Of a DNA stretch of 64,000 nt, positions 42,668-51,006 are shown one piece after another. Below the pieces are notes generated by a model that worked only from the letters and a program-made list of their open reading frames with translations, had not been told where the DNA came from and did no database searches. A program made the translations under genes and the position numbers. Numbering within the stretch: position 1 is the stretch's first letter; each line of letters starts with the position of its first letter. The DNA lies in assembly GCA_947494965.1 (NCBI GenBank), contig CANLWV010000010.1, forward strand, positions 1 through 64,000, in the 5' to 3' direction. This DNA comes from an uncultured Salinicoccus sp. (lineage in GTDB: Bacteria; Bacillota; Bacilli; Staphylococcales; Salinicoccaceae).

Positions 42668-43966
42668 TTATGAAATGATGAGCAGCCATAGGTATAGGCC
42701 GGATAAAGTTATGAATAGAACGGGAATCGTCAGGATGATACCGATTTTGAAATAGTATCCCCAAGAAATATTGACCCCTTTCTTTTTGAGCACATGCAGC
42801 CACAGCAGTGTAGCAAGTGACCCGATCGGTGTAATCTTCGGACCAAGGTCAGAGCCGATGACATTGGCGTATACCAGACCCTCCTTAATGGAACCTTGTG
42901 CACCTGATGCAGTTATGGCGAGGGCATCAATCATAACGGTCGGCATATTATTCATGACCGATGACAGTATTGCAGCTGTGAAGCCCATGACCATTGTGGC
43001 GGCAAATAACCCATGTTCTCCTGCGGTAGCCAGAAAACGGCCGAGTAGGGCAGTCAGCCCTGCATTTTGCAAACCATATACGACAACGTACATGCCGAGG
43101 GAGAAGAAGACGATGTCCCAAGGTGCCCCCTTCACAACATCCTTAACAGGCACAGCGGGACTGTTTCTTCCCATCATCACAAAAAAGAATGCAATGAGGC
43201 CGGCAATGATGGAAACAGGGATCTCAAACGGCTCACTCAGGAAATATCCAATGAGCAACAAAGCGAGCACCACCCACGACCAGGTAAACATTCTTTGGTC
43301 ACGGATGGCTTCAGAAGGGCGCTTCAACTCAGATACCCCGTAATTGGACGGTAGGTCTTTTCTGAAAAAGAGCCACAGTACAAGAATGCTTGCCAGGATA
43401 GAGAACAGATTGGGAACAAGCATCCTTGAAGCGTATTCGATGAACCCGATGCCAAAGAAGTCTGCCGAGACGATATTCACCAAGTTACTGACGACGAATG
43501 GCAGGGAGGCGGTATCGGCGATGAATCCGCTTGCCATGATGAACGGCATGATCATCTTCTCCGTGAAATTGAGGTTCCTGACCATCGCCAGAACAATCGG
43601 TGTCAGAATCAGGGCGGCTCCATCATTGGCAAACAATGCAGCCACTATCGCGCCCAGCAGGATGATGTAGATGAACAGCTTCAATCCGCTGCCTTTGGCA
43701 AAACGTGCCATATGTAGTGCAGACCATTCAAAAAATCCGATCTCATCGAGTACCAATGAAATCAGTATGACAGCGACGAAAGTCAGTGTCGCATTCCAGA
43801 CTATGCCCCATACGGTTCCGACATCCCCAAAGCTTACGACGCCGAAGACCAAGGCTGCAACTGCCCCAGCAACCGCCGACCAGCCGATGCCGAGGCCTTT
43901 AGGCTGACGGATGACAAGAAACAACGTGATGAGGAAAATCAGGACTGCAATTACAGAATTCACCAT
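42668..43966 (-). CDS. arsB: Arsenite efflux membrane protein ArsB
   Basis: A 432-residue carrier of the ArsB/NhaD superfamily with about 12 helices, including [32 protein letters not shown] and [22 protein letters not shown]. It exports arsenite and antimonite using the proton gradient. The ATG at 43966 is nine bases after GGGAGG and overlaps the arsR stop by one base (TGATG), so the two are translationally coupled. Longer starts at 43975 or 43990 are too close to that ribosome-binding site. Confidence 0.95.
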   Translation of the reverse strand: MVNSVIAVLIFLITLFLVIRQPKGLGIGWSAVAGAVAALVFGVVSFGDVGTVWGIVWNATLTFVAVILISLVLDEIGFFEWSALHMARFAKGSGLKLFIYIILLGAIVAALFANDGAALILTPIVLAMVRNLNFTEKMIMPFIMASGFIADTASLPFVVSNLVNIVSADFFGIGFIEYASRMLVPNLFSILASILVLWLFFRKDLPSNYGVSELKRPSEAIRDQRMFTWSWVVLALLLIGYFLSEPFEIPVSIIAGLIAFFFVMMGRNSPAVPVKDVVKGAPWDIVFFSLGMYVVVYGLQNAGLTALLGRFLATAGEHGLFAATMVMGFTAAILSSVMNNMPTVMIDALAITASGAQGSIKEGLVYANVIGSDLGPKITPIGSLATLLWLHVLKKKGVNISWGYYFKIGIILTIPVLFITLSGLYLWLLIIS

Positions 43967-44307
43967 CAGCAGCATGCCTCCCTTGTGCATGAAGCGAGCA
44001 GACGGTCGACATGTGCATCAAGGCCAGGTGTCGTCGCCAATAATTTTGACAGCATTTCCATGAATGGACTATCGGAGTTCAAGGAAAGATGGGTCCAATA
44101 CCCATCTTTCCGTTCCGTGATCAAGCCAAGTGTCCGCAACCTTTTAAGATGCTGGCTTACAGCAGGTTGGCTCATATTGAAGCATTCTGTGAAATCACAG
44201 ACGCAACATTCCTTCTTATACATCATCGCAACCATCGATAATCGTGAATGATCGCCCAGAACTTTGAAAAGTTCCGCAACATCATTAATATCAACTGTCG
44301 TTTCCAT
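43966..44307 (-). CDS. arsR: ArsR arsenic-responsive repressor
   Basis: A 113-residue SmtB/ArsR winged-helix repressor. The As(III) site is in the alpha-3 motif [12 protein letters not shown], followed by helix-turn-helix [19 protein letters not shown] and wing [12 protein letters not shown]. The C-terminus carries extra Cys (SCTREACC) that may add ligands. The start at 44307 follows GAGGTGCGAT. It represses the arsRBC promoter until arsenite or antimonite binds. Confidence 0.94.
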   Translation of the reverse strand: METTVDINDVAELFKVLGDHSRLSMVAMMYKKECCVCDFTECFNMSQPAVSQHLKRLRTLGLITERKDGYWTHLSLNSDSPFMEMLSKLLATTPGLDAHVDRLLASCTREACC

Positions 44308-44324
44308 TGGATCGCACCTCAATC

Positions 44325-44383
44325 ATATAATTTTTTTATTATGTAATAGGTTGAATTATATAAGATTATGGTTATATGTTCAA
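44325..44383 (-). promoter_or_regulatory. arsRBC promoter with dyad operator
   Basis: On the minus strand TTGAAC (44378-44383), 17-base spacer, TATAAT (44355-44360). The inverted repeat AATTATAT (44354-44361) / ATATAATT (44325-44332) overlaps the -10 and lies between it and arsR, a plausible ArsR operator. Confidence 0.6.
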
Positions 44384-44484
44384 CAATGATCTTAAAAATG
44401 AAGTATATCGGTGGATTTCCATTTTCATTACTTTTATCATGATATATAGAATGACAATTCAGAAAACTCAGGAGGCGTTAAAGG

Positions 44485-45423
44485 ATGCAATCAAATATTT
44501 ATGGCAACACCCCTCCGATGTTGGGGGCGAAAAATCTTACAAAGACTGACGAATACGATACGGATGTACTGGTCTACGGTGTACCGTGGGAGGGGGCCTG
44601 TACTTGGGGAGACTACACAGGGTGCGAACTGGGCCCGAAACAGATCAGATTGTCCTCTGCGCGGTACAGCACTTACTTGCCCGAGCTGAATCATATCAAT
44701 GTGGAAGACCATTTGAGCCTTGGGGATGTTGGCGATGTCAGCGTCATACCGCATGATGTGCCGGGCACCATGGACCGCATTGAAGCATTCGCCGAAAACC
44801 TGTGGCGCTCAGGTAAGTTCCTGGTAGGTCTCGGTGGCGACCACGGCATCACATATCCTGTCGTCAAAGCCTTGACCAACACCGGCAAAAAGGTGGGGAT
44901 CATCCATCTGGACTCCCACTATGATAATATGCCTCACTATGAAGGAGACAGGTTTGCCAGAAGTACGCCATTCATGCGCCTTTACGAGACCGACGGAGTC
45001 AGGAATGAGAGTCTTATACATGCAGGCATCAAGGGTCCGAGAAATAAACCGGAGACGGGAGCCTATGCTCAGGAAGCGGGAGCCGTGACGCTTTCGATCA
45101 ATGACATCAAGGGGGCACATGACCTGAAAGCCTATGCGAATGAAATATATGATATGGCAGCACAAGAGGTGGATGTCGTCTATTTGACGATCTGCAGCGA
45201 CGTGTTGGACTTTGCGTTCAACCCAGGAGGTCCCGTCGATGGCAATGGGCTCACATCCCATGAGCTGGTGACGATGATCTATGAATTCGGTAAACGGGGA
45301 TTATGTGGAATGGATTTTGTCGAAGTGTACCCTCAGCAGGACGCGAACCAGAACTCAGCGCACTTTGTATCAACAGCGGTTTTATATGTGCTGGCGGGCC
45401 ATGTACATGGTGGTCATGCTTGA
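44485..45423 (+). CDS. Ureohydrolase-family protein with an altered metal site
   Basis: A 312-residue arginase/agmatinase/formimidoylglutamase-fold protein. Most dimetal ligands are visible: His120 (GGDHG), Asp143, His145 and Asp147 (DSHYD), Asp239, and Glu280 (VEVYP). The canonical DxD that supplies the metal-bridging Asp (SxDxDxxDP) reads TICSDVLDFAFNPG, so the first Asp is Cys237. The TGC codon is clear. Known ureohydrolases split guanidino compounds into urea or formamide plus amine. With Cys as bridge the metal (Ni, Zn, Fe?) or reaction may differ. CAGGAGG precedes the ATG. It is followed after 52 bases by an Nramp-fold transporter in the same direction. No hut, arc or spe gene is near. 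Substrate unknown. Confidence 0.85.
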   Translation: MQSNIYGNTPPMLGAKNLTKTDEYDTDVLVYGVPWEGACTWGDYTGCELGPKQIRLSSARYSTYLPELNHINVEDHLSLGDVGDVSVIPHDVPGTMDRIEAFAENLWRSGKFLVGLGGDHGITYPVVKALTNTGKKVGIIHLDSHYDNMPHYEGDRFARSTPFMRLYETDGVRNESLIHAGIKGPRNKPETGAYAQEAGAVTLSINDIKGAHDLKAYANEIYDMAAQEVDVVYLTICSDVLDFAFNPGGPVDGNGLTSHELVTMIYEFGKRGLCGMDFVEVYPQQDANQNSAHFVSTAVLYVLAGHVHGGHA

Positions 45424-45475
45424 TAGATGAACGGGCGATGGGAGACTGTCTTCTGTATCCAAAGGGGTGGAAGCA

Positions 45476-46696
45476 TTGAATGGACAGAAAATTATTGAAA
45501 AGCTGAAAGTGATAGGGCCAGGTGCAATCATCACGGCTTCGTTCATCGGACCAGGCACCGTGACGACAGCCACACGTGCAGGTGCAGGGTTTGGGTTCGC
45601 CCTCCTGTGGGCAGTGGTTTTTGCGATTCTGGCGACAATCGTACTGCAGGAGATGGTCGCAAGGATCGGTATGGTGACAGGTGAAGGGCTGGGGGAAAAT
45701 ATACGCGGGTTATTCGATAATGTCATATTGAAATTCGCTGCAGTCTGGCTGGTCATGATTGCAGTGTGCGTAGGATGTGCTGCATACATCAGCGGCGACC
45801 TGCTCGGCACTTCCCTCGGTGTCTCCTATTTATTTGGAATACCGGAGAACTACGTGGCGCCGATCATTGGAATCATCATACTCACTCTTGGGCTGAGCGG
45901 AAGCTACAAAATCATCGAAAAGGTGATGATTGGGCTAATCGTCCTGATGAGCATTACATTCATAACGACGATGATAGTATCAGCACCTGATGTCGGCGCG
46001 ATATTCAAAGGGGCTTTCGTTCCCGGCATCCCTGATGGTTCGATTCTGATGATCATTGCGCTGATCGGCACGACGGTGGTACCGTATAATTTTTTCATAC
46101 ATGCCTCGACGGTCAGCGAAAAGTGGGACAGTGCAGATGGCTTGAATGAGTCCAGAATCGATACAATCCTCACCATCACCGTAGGTGGGTTCATCACTGC
46201 AGCAATACTTATTACTGCAGGTGCGCTGATTGAAGGTCAAGAAGTGACCAATGTCGTCGAATTGGCAGCGCCACTCGAGCCCTTGATGGGTGACCTTGCA
46301 CCATTTTTCATAAGTGTCGGGCTATTTTCGGCAGGGTTATCCTCAGCAATCGCCTCACCGATGGGGGCAGCGGTGACGGTGAGCAGCTTCATGCACTGGA
46401 AGGGTGGTTTTGACAATAGGAAGTATAAGATTGTCTTTGCTTCTGTGATCAGTCTCGGCATCGTGACTTCAGCCATTGGTTTCGAACCTCTGGAAGTATT
46501 ACTTTTCGCACAGGCATTGAACGGGCTTATACTTCCAATCATTGCCGTGCTGATTATGATCATCATCAATAAAAAAGCAGTGATGAAAAAGCATGTCAAC
46601 GCCTTATGGCTGAATGTCGTTGGCTGGGCGGTAACGGCAGTGGTTTCTTTTCTTGGGCTCTACAGTCTGATTGATGCGGTTACTTCTTTGATGTAA
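45476..46696 (+). CDS. Nramp-related transporter lacking the metal-binding motifs
   Basis: A 406-residue protein with about 11 helices and the Nramp/SLC11 layout. In helix 1 the usual DPGN is GPGT (about 25-28, SFIGPGTVTT); in helix 6 the usual MPHN is VPYN (about 202-205, TTVVPYNFFIHAS). The Asp, Asn and Met that coordinate Mn2+ or Fe2+ are therefore all replaced, so transition-metal transport is unlikely. Nramp relatives with changed sites carry Mg2+ or unknown solutes. The TTG at 45476 follows GGGGTGG; the GTG at 45467 is inside that site. Likely cotranscribed with the ureohydrolase, so its cargo may be that enzyme's substrate. Confidence 0.85.
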   Translation: MNGQKIIEKLKVIGPGAIITASFIGPGTVTTATRAGAGFGFALLWAVVFAILATIVLQEMVARIGMVTGEGLGENIRGLFDNVILKFAAVWLVMIAVCVGCAAYISGDLLGTSLGVSYLFGIPENYVAPIIGIIILTLGLSGSYKIIEKVMIGLIVLMSITFITTMIVSAPDVGAIFKGAFVPGIPDGSILMIIALIGTTVVPYNFFIHASTVSEKWDSADGLNESRIDTILTITVGGFITAAILITAGALIEGQEVTNVVELAAPLEPLMGDLAPFFISVGLFSAGLSSAIASPMGAAVTVSSFMHWKGGFDNRKYKIVFASVISLGIVTSAIGFEPLEVLLFAQALNGLILPIIAVLIMIIINKKAVMKKHVNALWLNVVGWAVTAVVSFLGLYSLIDAVTSLM

Positions 46697-46763
46697 GCGC
46701 ATGGCTGTCACTGGAAGATGAAATTGCTTATAATGATGGTTAACACATTGAAAGGGTGAGAAT

Positions 46764-47180
46764 ATGAAAGTTAATGCGAAATGGACAGGCGGAATGGCCT
46801 ACAATTCTAAAGGTGACAGTTCGGGCTATGATGTGACGATGGACGCCAGCAGCAGTGTCGGCGGTAATGACAGTGGTCCAAGGCCGATGGAAATGGTGCT
46901 GCATGGTGTAGCCGGCTGCATGGGCATCGATCTTAATGTCATCATGAGGCATAGCATGGATAAAGTGGAAAGCATTGATATAGATATCGAAGCTGAACGT
47001 GCAGACACTGAACCGAAGCGCTTCACCGATGTCGTAATCGTCGTCAGGATCAAAGGGGACGTCACTGAGAAGGTGGCGCAGCGTGCAGTAAAATTATCAG
47101 CGGATAAATACTGTTCCGCAATCAACTCATTGAATGCCACAATTTCTACCAAGCTTGAACTGAATGGAGAAATGAAATAA
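46764..47180 (+). CDS. OsmC family protein
   Basis: A 138-residue OsmC/YhfA-type protein. Two conserved redox Cys are present, in GVAGCMGIDLN (about 53) and DKYCSAINS (about 113). The family reduces organic hydroperoxides with thiol or lipoyl donors. GGGTGAGA precedes the ATG. It begins 67 bases after the Nramp-like gene, with no terminator seen between, so it may be the last gene of that transcript; a separate promoter is also possible. Confidence 0.87.
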   Translation: MKVNAKWTGGMAYNSKGDSSGYDVTMDASSSVGGNDSGPRPMEMVLHGVAGCMGIDLNVIMRHSMDKVESIDIDIEAERADTEPKRFTDVVIVVRIKGDVTEKVAQRAVKLSADKYCSAINSLNATISTKLELNGEMK

Positions 47181-47213
47181 AAAGGAGGAGCGTCCAGACG
47201 CTCCTCCTTTTAA
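47180..47213. terminator. Bidirectional terminator
   Basis: AAAAGGAGGAGCGTC-CA-GACGCTCCTCCTTTT, a perfect 15-base-pair stem between osmC-like and the convergent lipoprotein gene. Confidence 0.92.
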
Positions 47214-47830
47214 CTTCCGTAAAACCCAGTATCTTCAAGGTTTTTGTGCTGGAGGATGATTTCTGTAATCTTGTCCTCCTGATCATATTTCAGCATGACA
47301 TACTGCTCGTTTGAATCATCGGCATCATAGATCATCCAGAAGTCGGAAACCTCGTCACGCGTCGGCCAGCCGAATGTTTCAACGGCCTCCTGCTTTGTGA
47401 GGTTTTCCGGAAAGATGATGATGCCGTTGATTTTAAGTTCGCTTAAATCATCGGCCCCCTCCCTTTTTTCAGGGAAGTTGAAGGCGATATGATCATAGTG
47501 GTAATAGACACCATCAATGCTTTGACCGTTTCCAACCGGTTCTCCCAGTATGCGCGTCATATATTCGTAACTGGAGCGGAGTGAAATCGTTCTGTACTCA
47601 TAATTGGCTGAGAACAAGTTTGAGACGAAGGCATCGCGCGTTACATCGATGGGTGTTACTTCTGTGGGTTCTTTTTCGCTGGCGACTTCTGTAGTCTCTT
47701 CTGTTGATTCTTCACTAGCAGATTCTCCGGTGTCCTCCGTAGCGCTCTGGTTTGAATCATCTGGAATGAACAAGCCTACACATGACGGGATGAACAGTGG
47801 AATGGCGAGTAGGACAATGATGAATTTCAT
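47210..47830 (-). CDS. Hypothetical lipoprotein, 206 residues
   Basis: Signal peptide with lipobox IPSC (Cys17), then a Thr/Ser/Glu-rich tether (about 25-65) and a small globular domain (about 70-206) ending KNLEDTGFYGS. No catalytic motif is seen. Its ATG touches the stop of the K+/H+ antiporter gene (TAAATG), so the pair form one operon. It may be an accessory or sensor of ion or envelope stress. The family is not recognised. Confidence 0.75.
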   Translation of the reverse strand: MKFIIVLLAIPLFIPSCVGLFIPDDSNQSATEDTGESASEESTEETTEVASEKEPTEVTPIDVTRDAFVSNLFSANYEYRTISLRSSYEYMTRILGEPVGNGQSIDGVYYHYDHIAFNFPEKREGADDLSELKINGIIIFPENLTKQEAVETFGWPTRDEVSDFWMIYDADDSNEQYVMLKYDQEDKITEIILQHKNLEDTGFYGS

Positions 47831-49348
47831 TTAATCCCCCTCTTTTGTCACTTTTTTCTTGGGAAACGGCTTCTGACGTGCCTTTTTGCTCTTAGGTGGT
47901 TCTTTTGGTTTACTGAAATATGCTTCTGTACGCTCACGTAGCTTTCTTGGCATCATGACATAGATGAAATCTTCAGAAAGCATCTTCGTTTCTCCGTTAG
48001 GTGTAATCAACTCATCATTTCTTATGATGGCGATGACGAGGACATCAGTCGGCAAGTCCAAGTCTTTGATCTGCACGTTCTGATGGGCAGAATGCGAAGG
48101 GAGTTCAATCCCGTATATATCGTTCTGCGTCTGGCCTAAAGCCAGCAGTTCGACCGAATAGGCCGGAGCTTCCGCTTCCCCTTCGTCAAATCCCAGCCAG
48201 CGGGCTACTGGTGTGATGGTGCTCCCTTGCAGCAAGGCAGAGAACAAGACGATAAAGAAGACTACGTTGAAGACGAGGTATCCGCTCTCGATGTCACTGA
48301 CTAGTGGATAAGTCGCTAAAACGATCGGCACAGAGCCACGCAGACCAGCCCACGAAATGAATATTTTCTCCTTGAGGTCGTACTTGCTCGCAATCAAAGT
48401 GAGGAAGACACCGATTGGCCTGGCGATGAATATGAGGATGAGTGCCATCAGGATCCCCTGGAATGTATAGTTGATCAATTCCCCAGGAAAGGCCAGCAGG
48501 CCGAGCATGATGAACATGACAATCTGCATCATCCACGCCAATCCTTCATTGAAGCGCAGTATGGAATGTTTATAGGTAAGGGGCCGATTCCCCATCAGTA
48601 CCGCCATAACATACACAGAGAGCAATCCACTTGCACCGATGACTTCTGTAACACCGAAAGTCAGCATCGCAAATCCAAGGGAGAGCACCGGATAGAGTCC
48701 AGAAGCTTCGAGGTCGATCCGGTTGATGACGAAAACCGCAAGCCGGCCTATAATGATACCGGCTATGATGGCAACACCCATCTGCCAAAAGAAGGTAAGT
48801 AAGAGATATAAAACATTGCTCTCTCCTGGCATTTCGATGACCGATATGATGGTGACGGTAAGGAACACAGCCATCGGGTCGTTCGTTCCGGATTCCGCTT
48901 CAATCGTTGAAGATAGTTTTTCCTTGATGTTTTTACTGCCGAATACTGCAAATACTGCAGCAGCATCAGTCGAGCCGACGATGGACCCGAGCAGCATCGA
49001 TGTCATGAAATCAAGGTCCAGGATCAGATAGGCAAACAGACCGAGTATGAAACTTGTCAGCAATACGCCGATGGTCGCAAGAAGTACCGCTGAACCAGCC
49101 ACCTTTTTGATGGTCATGATATTGGTTTGGAGGCCACCTTCAAAAAGTATGACGACAAGTGCTATCATACCAATCAGTTGGGTGAGTTCCACATTATCGT
49201 AGTAGATGACCTGGTTCAGAAGTATACCTATGATTATGAAGAGTACAAGCGAGGGGACACCGAGTCTGGACGAAAAACGTGTCATCACAACGCCCAAGAC
49301 CAGCAGTATGGCAATCAACAAGATCGGATAGTCTAGCTGGACATCCAT
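47831..49348 (-). CDS. K+/H+ antiporter, NhaP2/CvrA type
   Basis: A 505-residue CPA1 antiporter with about 13 helices and the acidic ion-binding motif region GSIVGSTDAAAVFAVF, plus ESGTNDPMAVFLT. The C-terminus (about 400-480) is an RCK_C/TrkA_C regulatory domain (LPTDVLVIAIIRNDELITPNG). It exchanges cytoplasmic K+ or Na+ for protons and controls volume and pH, a role suited to a halotolerant cell. The ATG at 49348 follows GGGGGT. It is followed directly by a lipoprotein gene. Confidence 0.9.
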   Translation of the reverse strand: MDVQLDYPILLIAILLVLGVVMTRFSSRLGVPSLVLFIIIGILLNQVIYYDNVELTQLIGMIALVVILFEGGLQTNIMTIKKVAGSAVLLATIGVLLTSFILGLFAYLILDLDFMTSMLLGSIVGSTDAAAVFAVFGSKNIKEKLSSTIEAESGTNDPMAVFLTVTIISVIEMPGESNVLYLLLTFFWQMGVAIIAGIIIGRLAVFVINRIDLEASGLYPVLSLGFAMLTFGVTEVIGASGLLSVYVMAVLMGNRPLTYKHSILRFNEGLAWMMQIVMFIMLGLLAFPGELINYTFQGILMALILIFIARPIGVFLTLIASKYDLKEKIFISWAGLRGSVPIVLATYPLVSDIESGYLVFNVVFFIVLFSALLQGSTITPVARWLGFDEGEAEAPAYSVELLALGQTQNDIYGIELPSHSAHQNVQIKDLDLPTDVLVIAIIRNDELITPNGETKMLSEDFIYVMMPRKLRERTEAYFSKPKEPPKSKKARQKPFPKKKVTKEGD

Positions 49349-49427
49349 CAAAAACCCCCTTTCACCTGATATTTGTATATATAATTATAATTGAGTACCA
49401 ACTAAAATACTAGCGGAGGAACAGCTT

Positions 49428-50144
49428 ATGCTGAAAATCGATCATCTGGAAACGATGCAGAGGAACTTCAGCCTTGATATTGAAAACGTCACATTTCATA
49501 GAGGTGTAAATATCATCCTAGGGCCTAACGGGGGTGGCAAAAGCACGCTTCTGAAGGGGATGCTCGGTTACGGTGGGAGCCATATTCTGAGCCGTGAGAT
49601 CGCTTATCATGGTTCGGCCTTGGGGGACATCTCAGACATCATATCGTTCCTGCCGCAGGAGAATCCCCGCTTCAGAATACGCGTCGAAGAGTATCTGATC
49701 ATGACTGCAGCTGCGGGGAAGGTCGCGGAGGAACGGGTGGCTGAAATCATCAGGCGTTTCCACATCGGCCACCTTCTAGGGCGTTCGATAGAGGAACTAT
49801 CCGGCGGCGAATTCAAAAGGGTGCAATGCGCTCAAATCGCCCTCGAAGATAAGCCGATCATCATGATTGATGAAATAGAACAAGGACTTGATCTATTTCA
49901 TCAGCACGAAATGATGAAGTGGCTGACGAGGGAAGGACAGAAAAAAATAGTCATCACCACCATGCATGAAGCACAGTTGGCGATGACTTATGGAGACACG
50001 ATCACACTTCTTCAGGCAGGACGCGCGGAAGGTCCGCTGCCTGCAGCCCAGGTGACGAGCGGACAGCTCTCAAGGTGCTACAACATCAGATTGACTATGG
50101 AACGGCATAGAAACGCCGTATCCATCTATCACAGTCCACTATAG
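49428..50144 (+). CDS. Orphan ABC transporter ATP-binding protein
   Basis: A 238-residue ATPase: Walker A GPNGGGKST, Q-loop in FLPQENPRF, signature ELSGGEFKR, Walker B PIIMIDEIEQ with the catalytic Glu, and H-loop TMHEAQ. It looks most like FecE/BtuD-type iron or cobalamin ATPases, but no permease or binding protein is nearby, so the partner is unknown. GCGGAGGAACAG precedes the ATG. Its last six bases overlap the end of coaW on the other strand. Confidence 0.85.
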   Translation: MLKIDHLETMQRNFSLDIENVTFHRGVNIILGPNGGGKSTLLKGMLGYGGSHILSREIAYHGSALGDISDIISFLPQENPRFRIRVEEYLIMTAAAGKVAEERVAEIIRRFHIGHLLGRSIEELSGGEFKRVQCAQIALEDKPIIMIDEIEQGLDLFHQHEMMKWLTREGQKKIVITTMHEAQLAMTYGDTITLLQAGRAEGPLPAAQVTSGQLSRCYNIRLTMERHRNAVSIYHSPL

Positions 50145-50936
50145 AATGGCACCCAATGCCCCTGAGTATTCACCATTGTGAATGATGTGGGCCCTTGCGT
50201 CCTTCAGCCCGGCGTAGCGATTGATGATATCTTTCATCACCGTGTTGTCGAGCAGGGTGGAGCCGATGAAGACGATATCATCCGTCTCGAAGCCTTCAGC
50301 GAGGCTTATTCCAATGGCTGTTACAGTTTCGGCAACAAGACCAATGACGGCTTGTACTTTATCGGCAGGCTGCAGTTTAGAAACTTCCCCGGAGAGGACA
50401 TTACCGAAGTTGCTCGCGGTCAGATCACCTGGAATCGGTGTCGGGCGTCCAGCATAGATATGATGGACTTTAAGGTCGATTTCATCCCGGTTGCCTTGGG
50501 TGGCCAGATGGATGATTGAATCATAGTCGTGGACGCCGGCAAGCAGGGTGGATAGGCCGATCAGCGTGCCGCCGCCCACTCCAGATCCCGCTACCCTCTG
50601 TTGACCGGAGGGGCCGGCATAGTGAAAGCTAGTACCGGTGCCGACATTCAAGTAGATGAAATGTCCAAGGCGGACGTCCTGCTCCTTCATCAGTTTGAGC
50701 AGCCCACGGTATGTCGCTTCAAATTCGACCGATATGGCTTCATGATGCTTCAATTTTTCTGCCATATATGCAGACTTGCCGCCTGTCAGGTATATCAGAT
50801 CATCTGTATGTTCTGCGTTCAATCGATCTATCAAAGCATCCACTTGGGCAGATGGCCACCTTTCGAAACTGCGTCCCTCGTCATCGATGTAGGCGACCTT
50901 GATCAGTGTGCCTCCTGCGTCTATTCCAATTTTCAT
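50139..50936 (-). CDS. coaW: Type II pantothenate kinase
   Basis: A 265-residue kinase of the ASKHA fold, phosphorylating pantothenate in CoA synthesis. It starts MKIGIDAGGTLIKVAY, the phosphate-1 motif, and has GSGVGGGTLIGLS and FIGSTLLDN. Type II enzymes of this length are typical of staphylococci and are not feedback-inhibited by CoA. The start at 50936 follows GGAGG; the frame open to 50990 runs into the BCCT terminator. The promoter seems to lie inside that terminator. Confidence 0.92.
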   Translation of the reverse strand: MKIGIDAGGTLIKVAYIDDEGRSFERWPSAQVDALIDRLNAEHTDDLIYLTGGKSAYMAEKLKHHEAISVEFEATYRGLLKLMKEQDVRLGHFIYLNVGTGTSFHYAGPSGQQRVAGSGVGGGTLIGLSTLLAGVHDYDSIIHLATQGNRDEIDLKVHHIYAGRPTPIPGDLTASNFGNVLSGEVSKLQPADKVQAVIGLVAETVTAIGISLAEGFETDDIVFIGSTLLDNTVMKDIINRYAGLKDARAHIIHNGEYSGALGAIL

Positions 50937-50946
50937 AAAAGCCTCC

Positions 50947-50987
50947 AAAAAAAGAATGTCATTGGTTGTATTATACCAATGACATTC
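50947..50987 (-). terminator. Terminator of the BCCT gene
   Basis: Arms GAATGTCATTGGT (50954-50966) and ACCAATGACATTC (50975-50987) with an 8-base loop; seven T residues follow on the minus strand (50947-50953). The T run merges into the coaW ribosome-binding site. Confidence 0.88.
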
Positions 50988-50998
50988 CAACTTAGTAA
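50970..50998 (-). promoter_or_regulatory. Candidate coaW promoter nested in the BCCT terminator
   Basis: On the minus strand TTACTA (50993-50998), 17-base spacer, TATAAT (50970-50975). The -10 lies in the loop of the BCCT terminator and the spacer covers one arm. The -35 is weak. Confidence 0.4.
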
Positions 50999-51006
50999 CA
51001 TTAAAT

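Noticed and set aside
44454-44468. CodY-box-like ACAATTCAGAAAACT before the ureohydrolase
   Set aside because: Four mismatches to AATTTTCWGAAAATT; too common in A/T-rich DNA to claim.
44384-44484. Guanidine riboswitch upstream of the ureohydrolase
   Set aside because: Only about 100 bases lie between the ars promoter and the gene, and no guanidine-I, -II or -III motif can be drawn.
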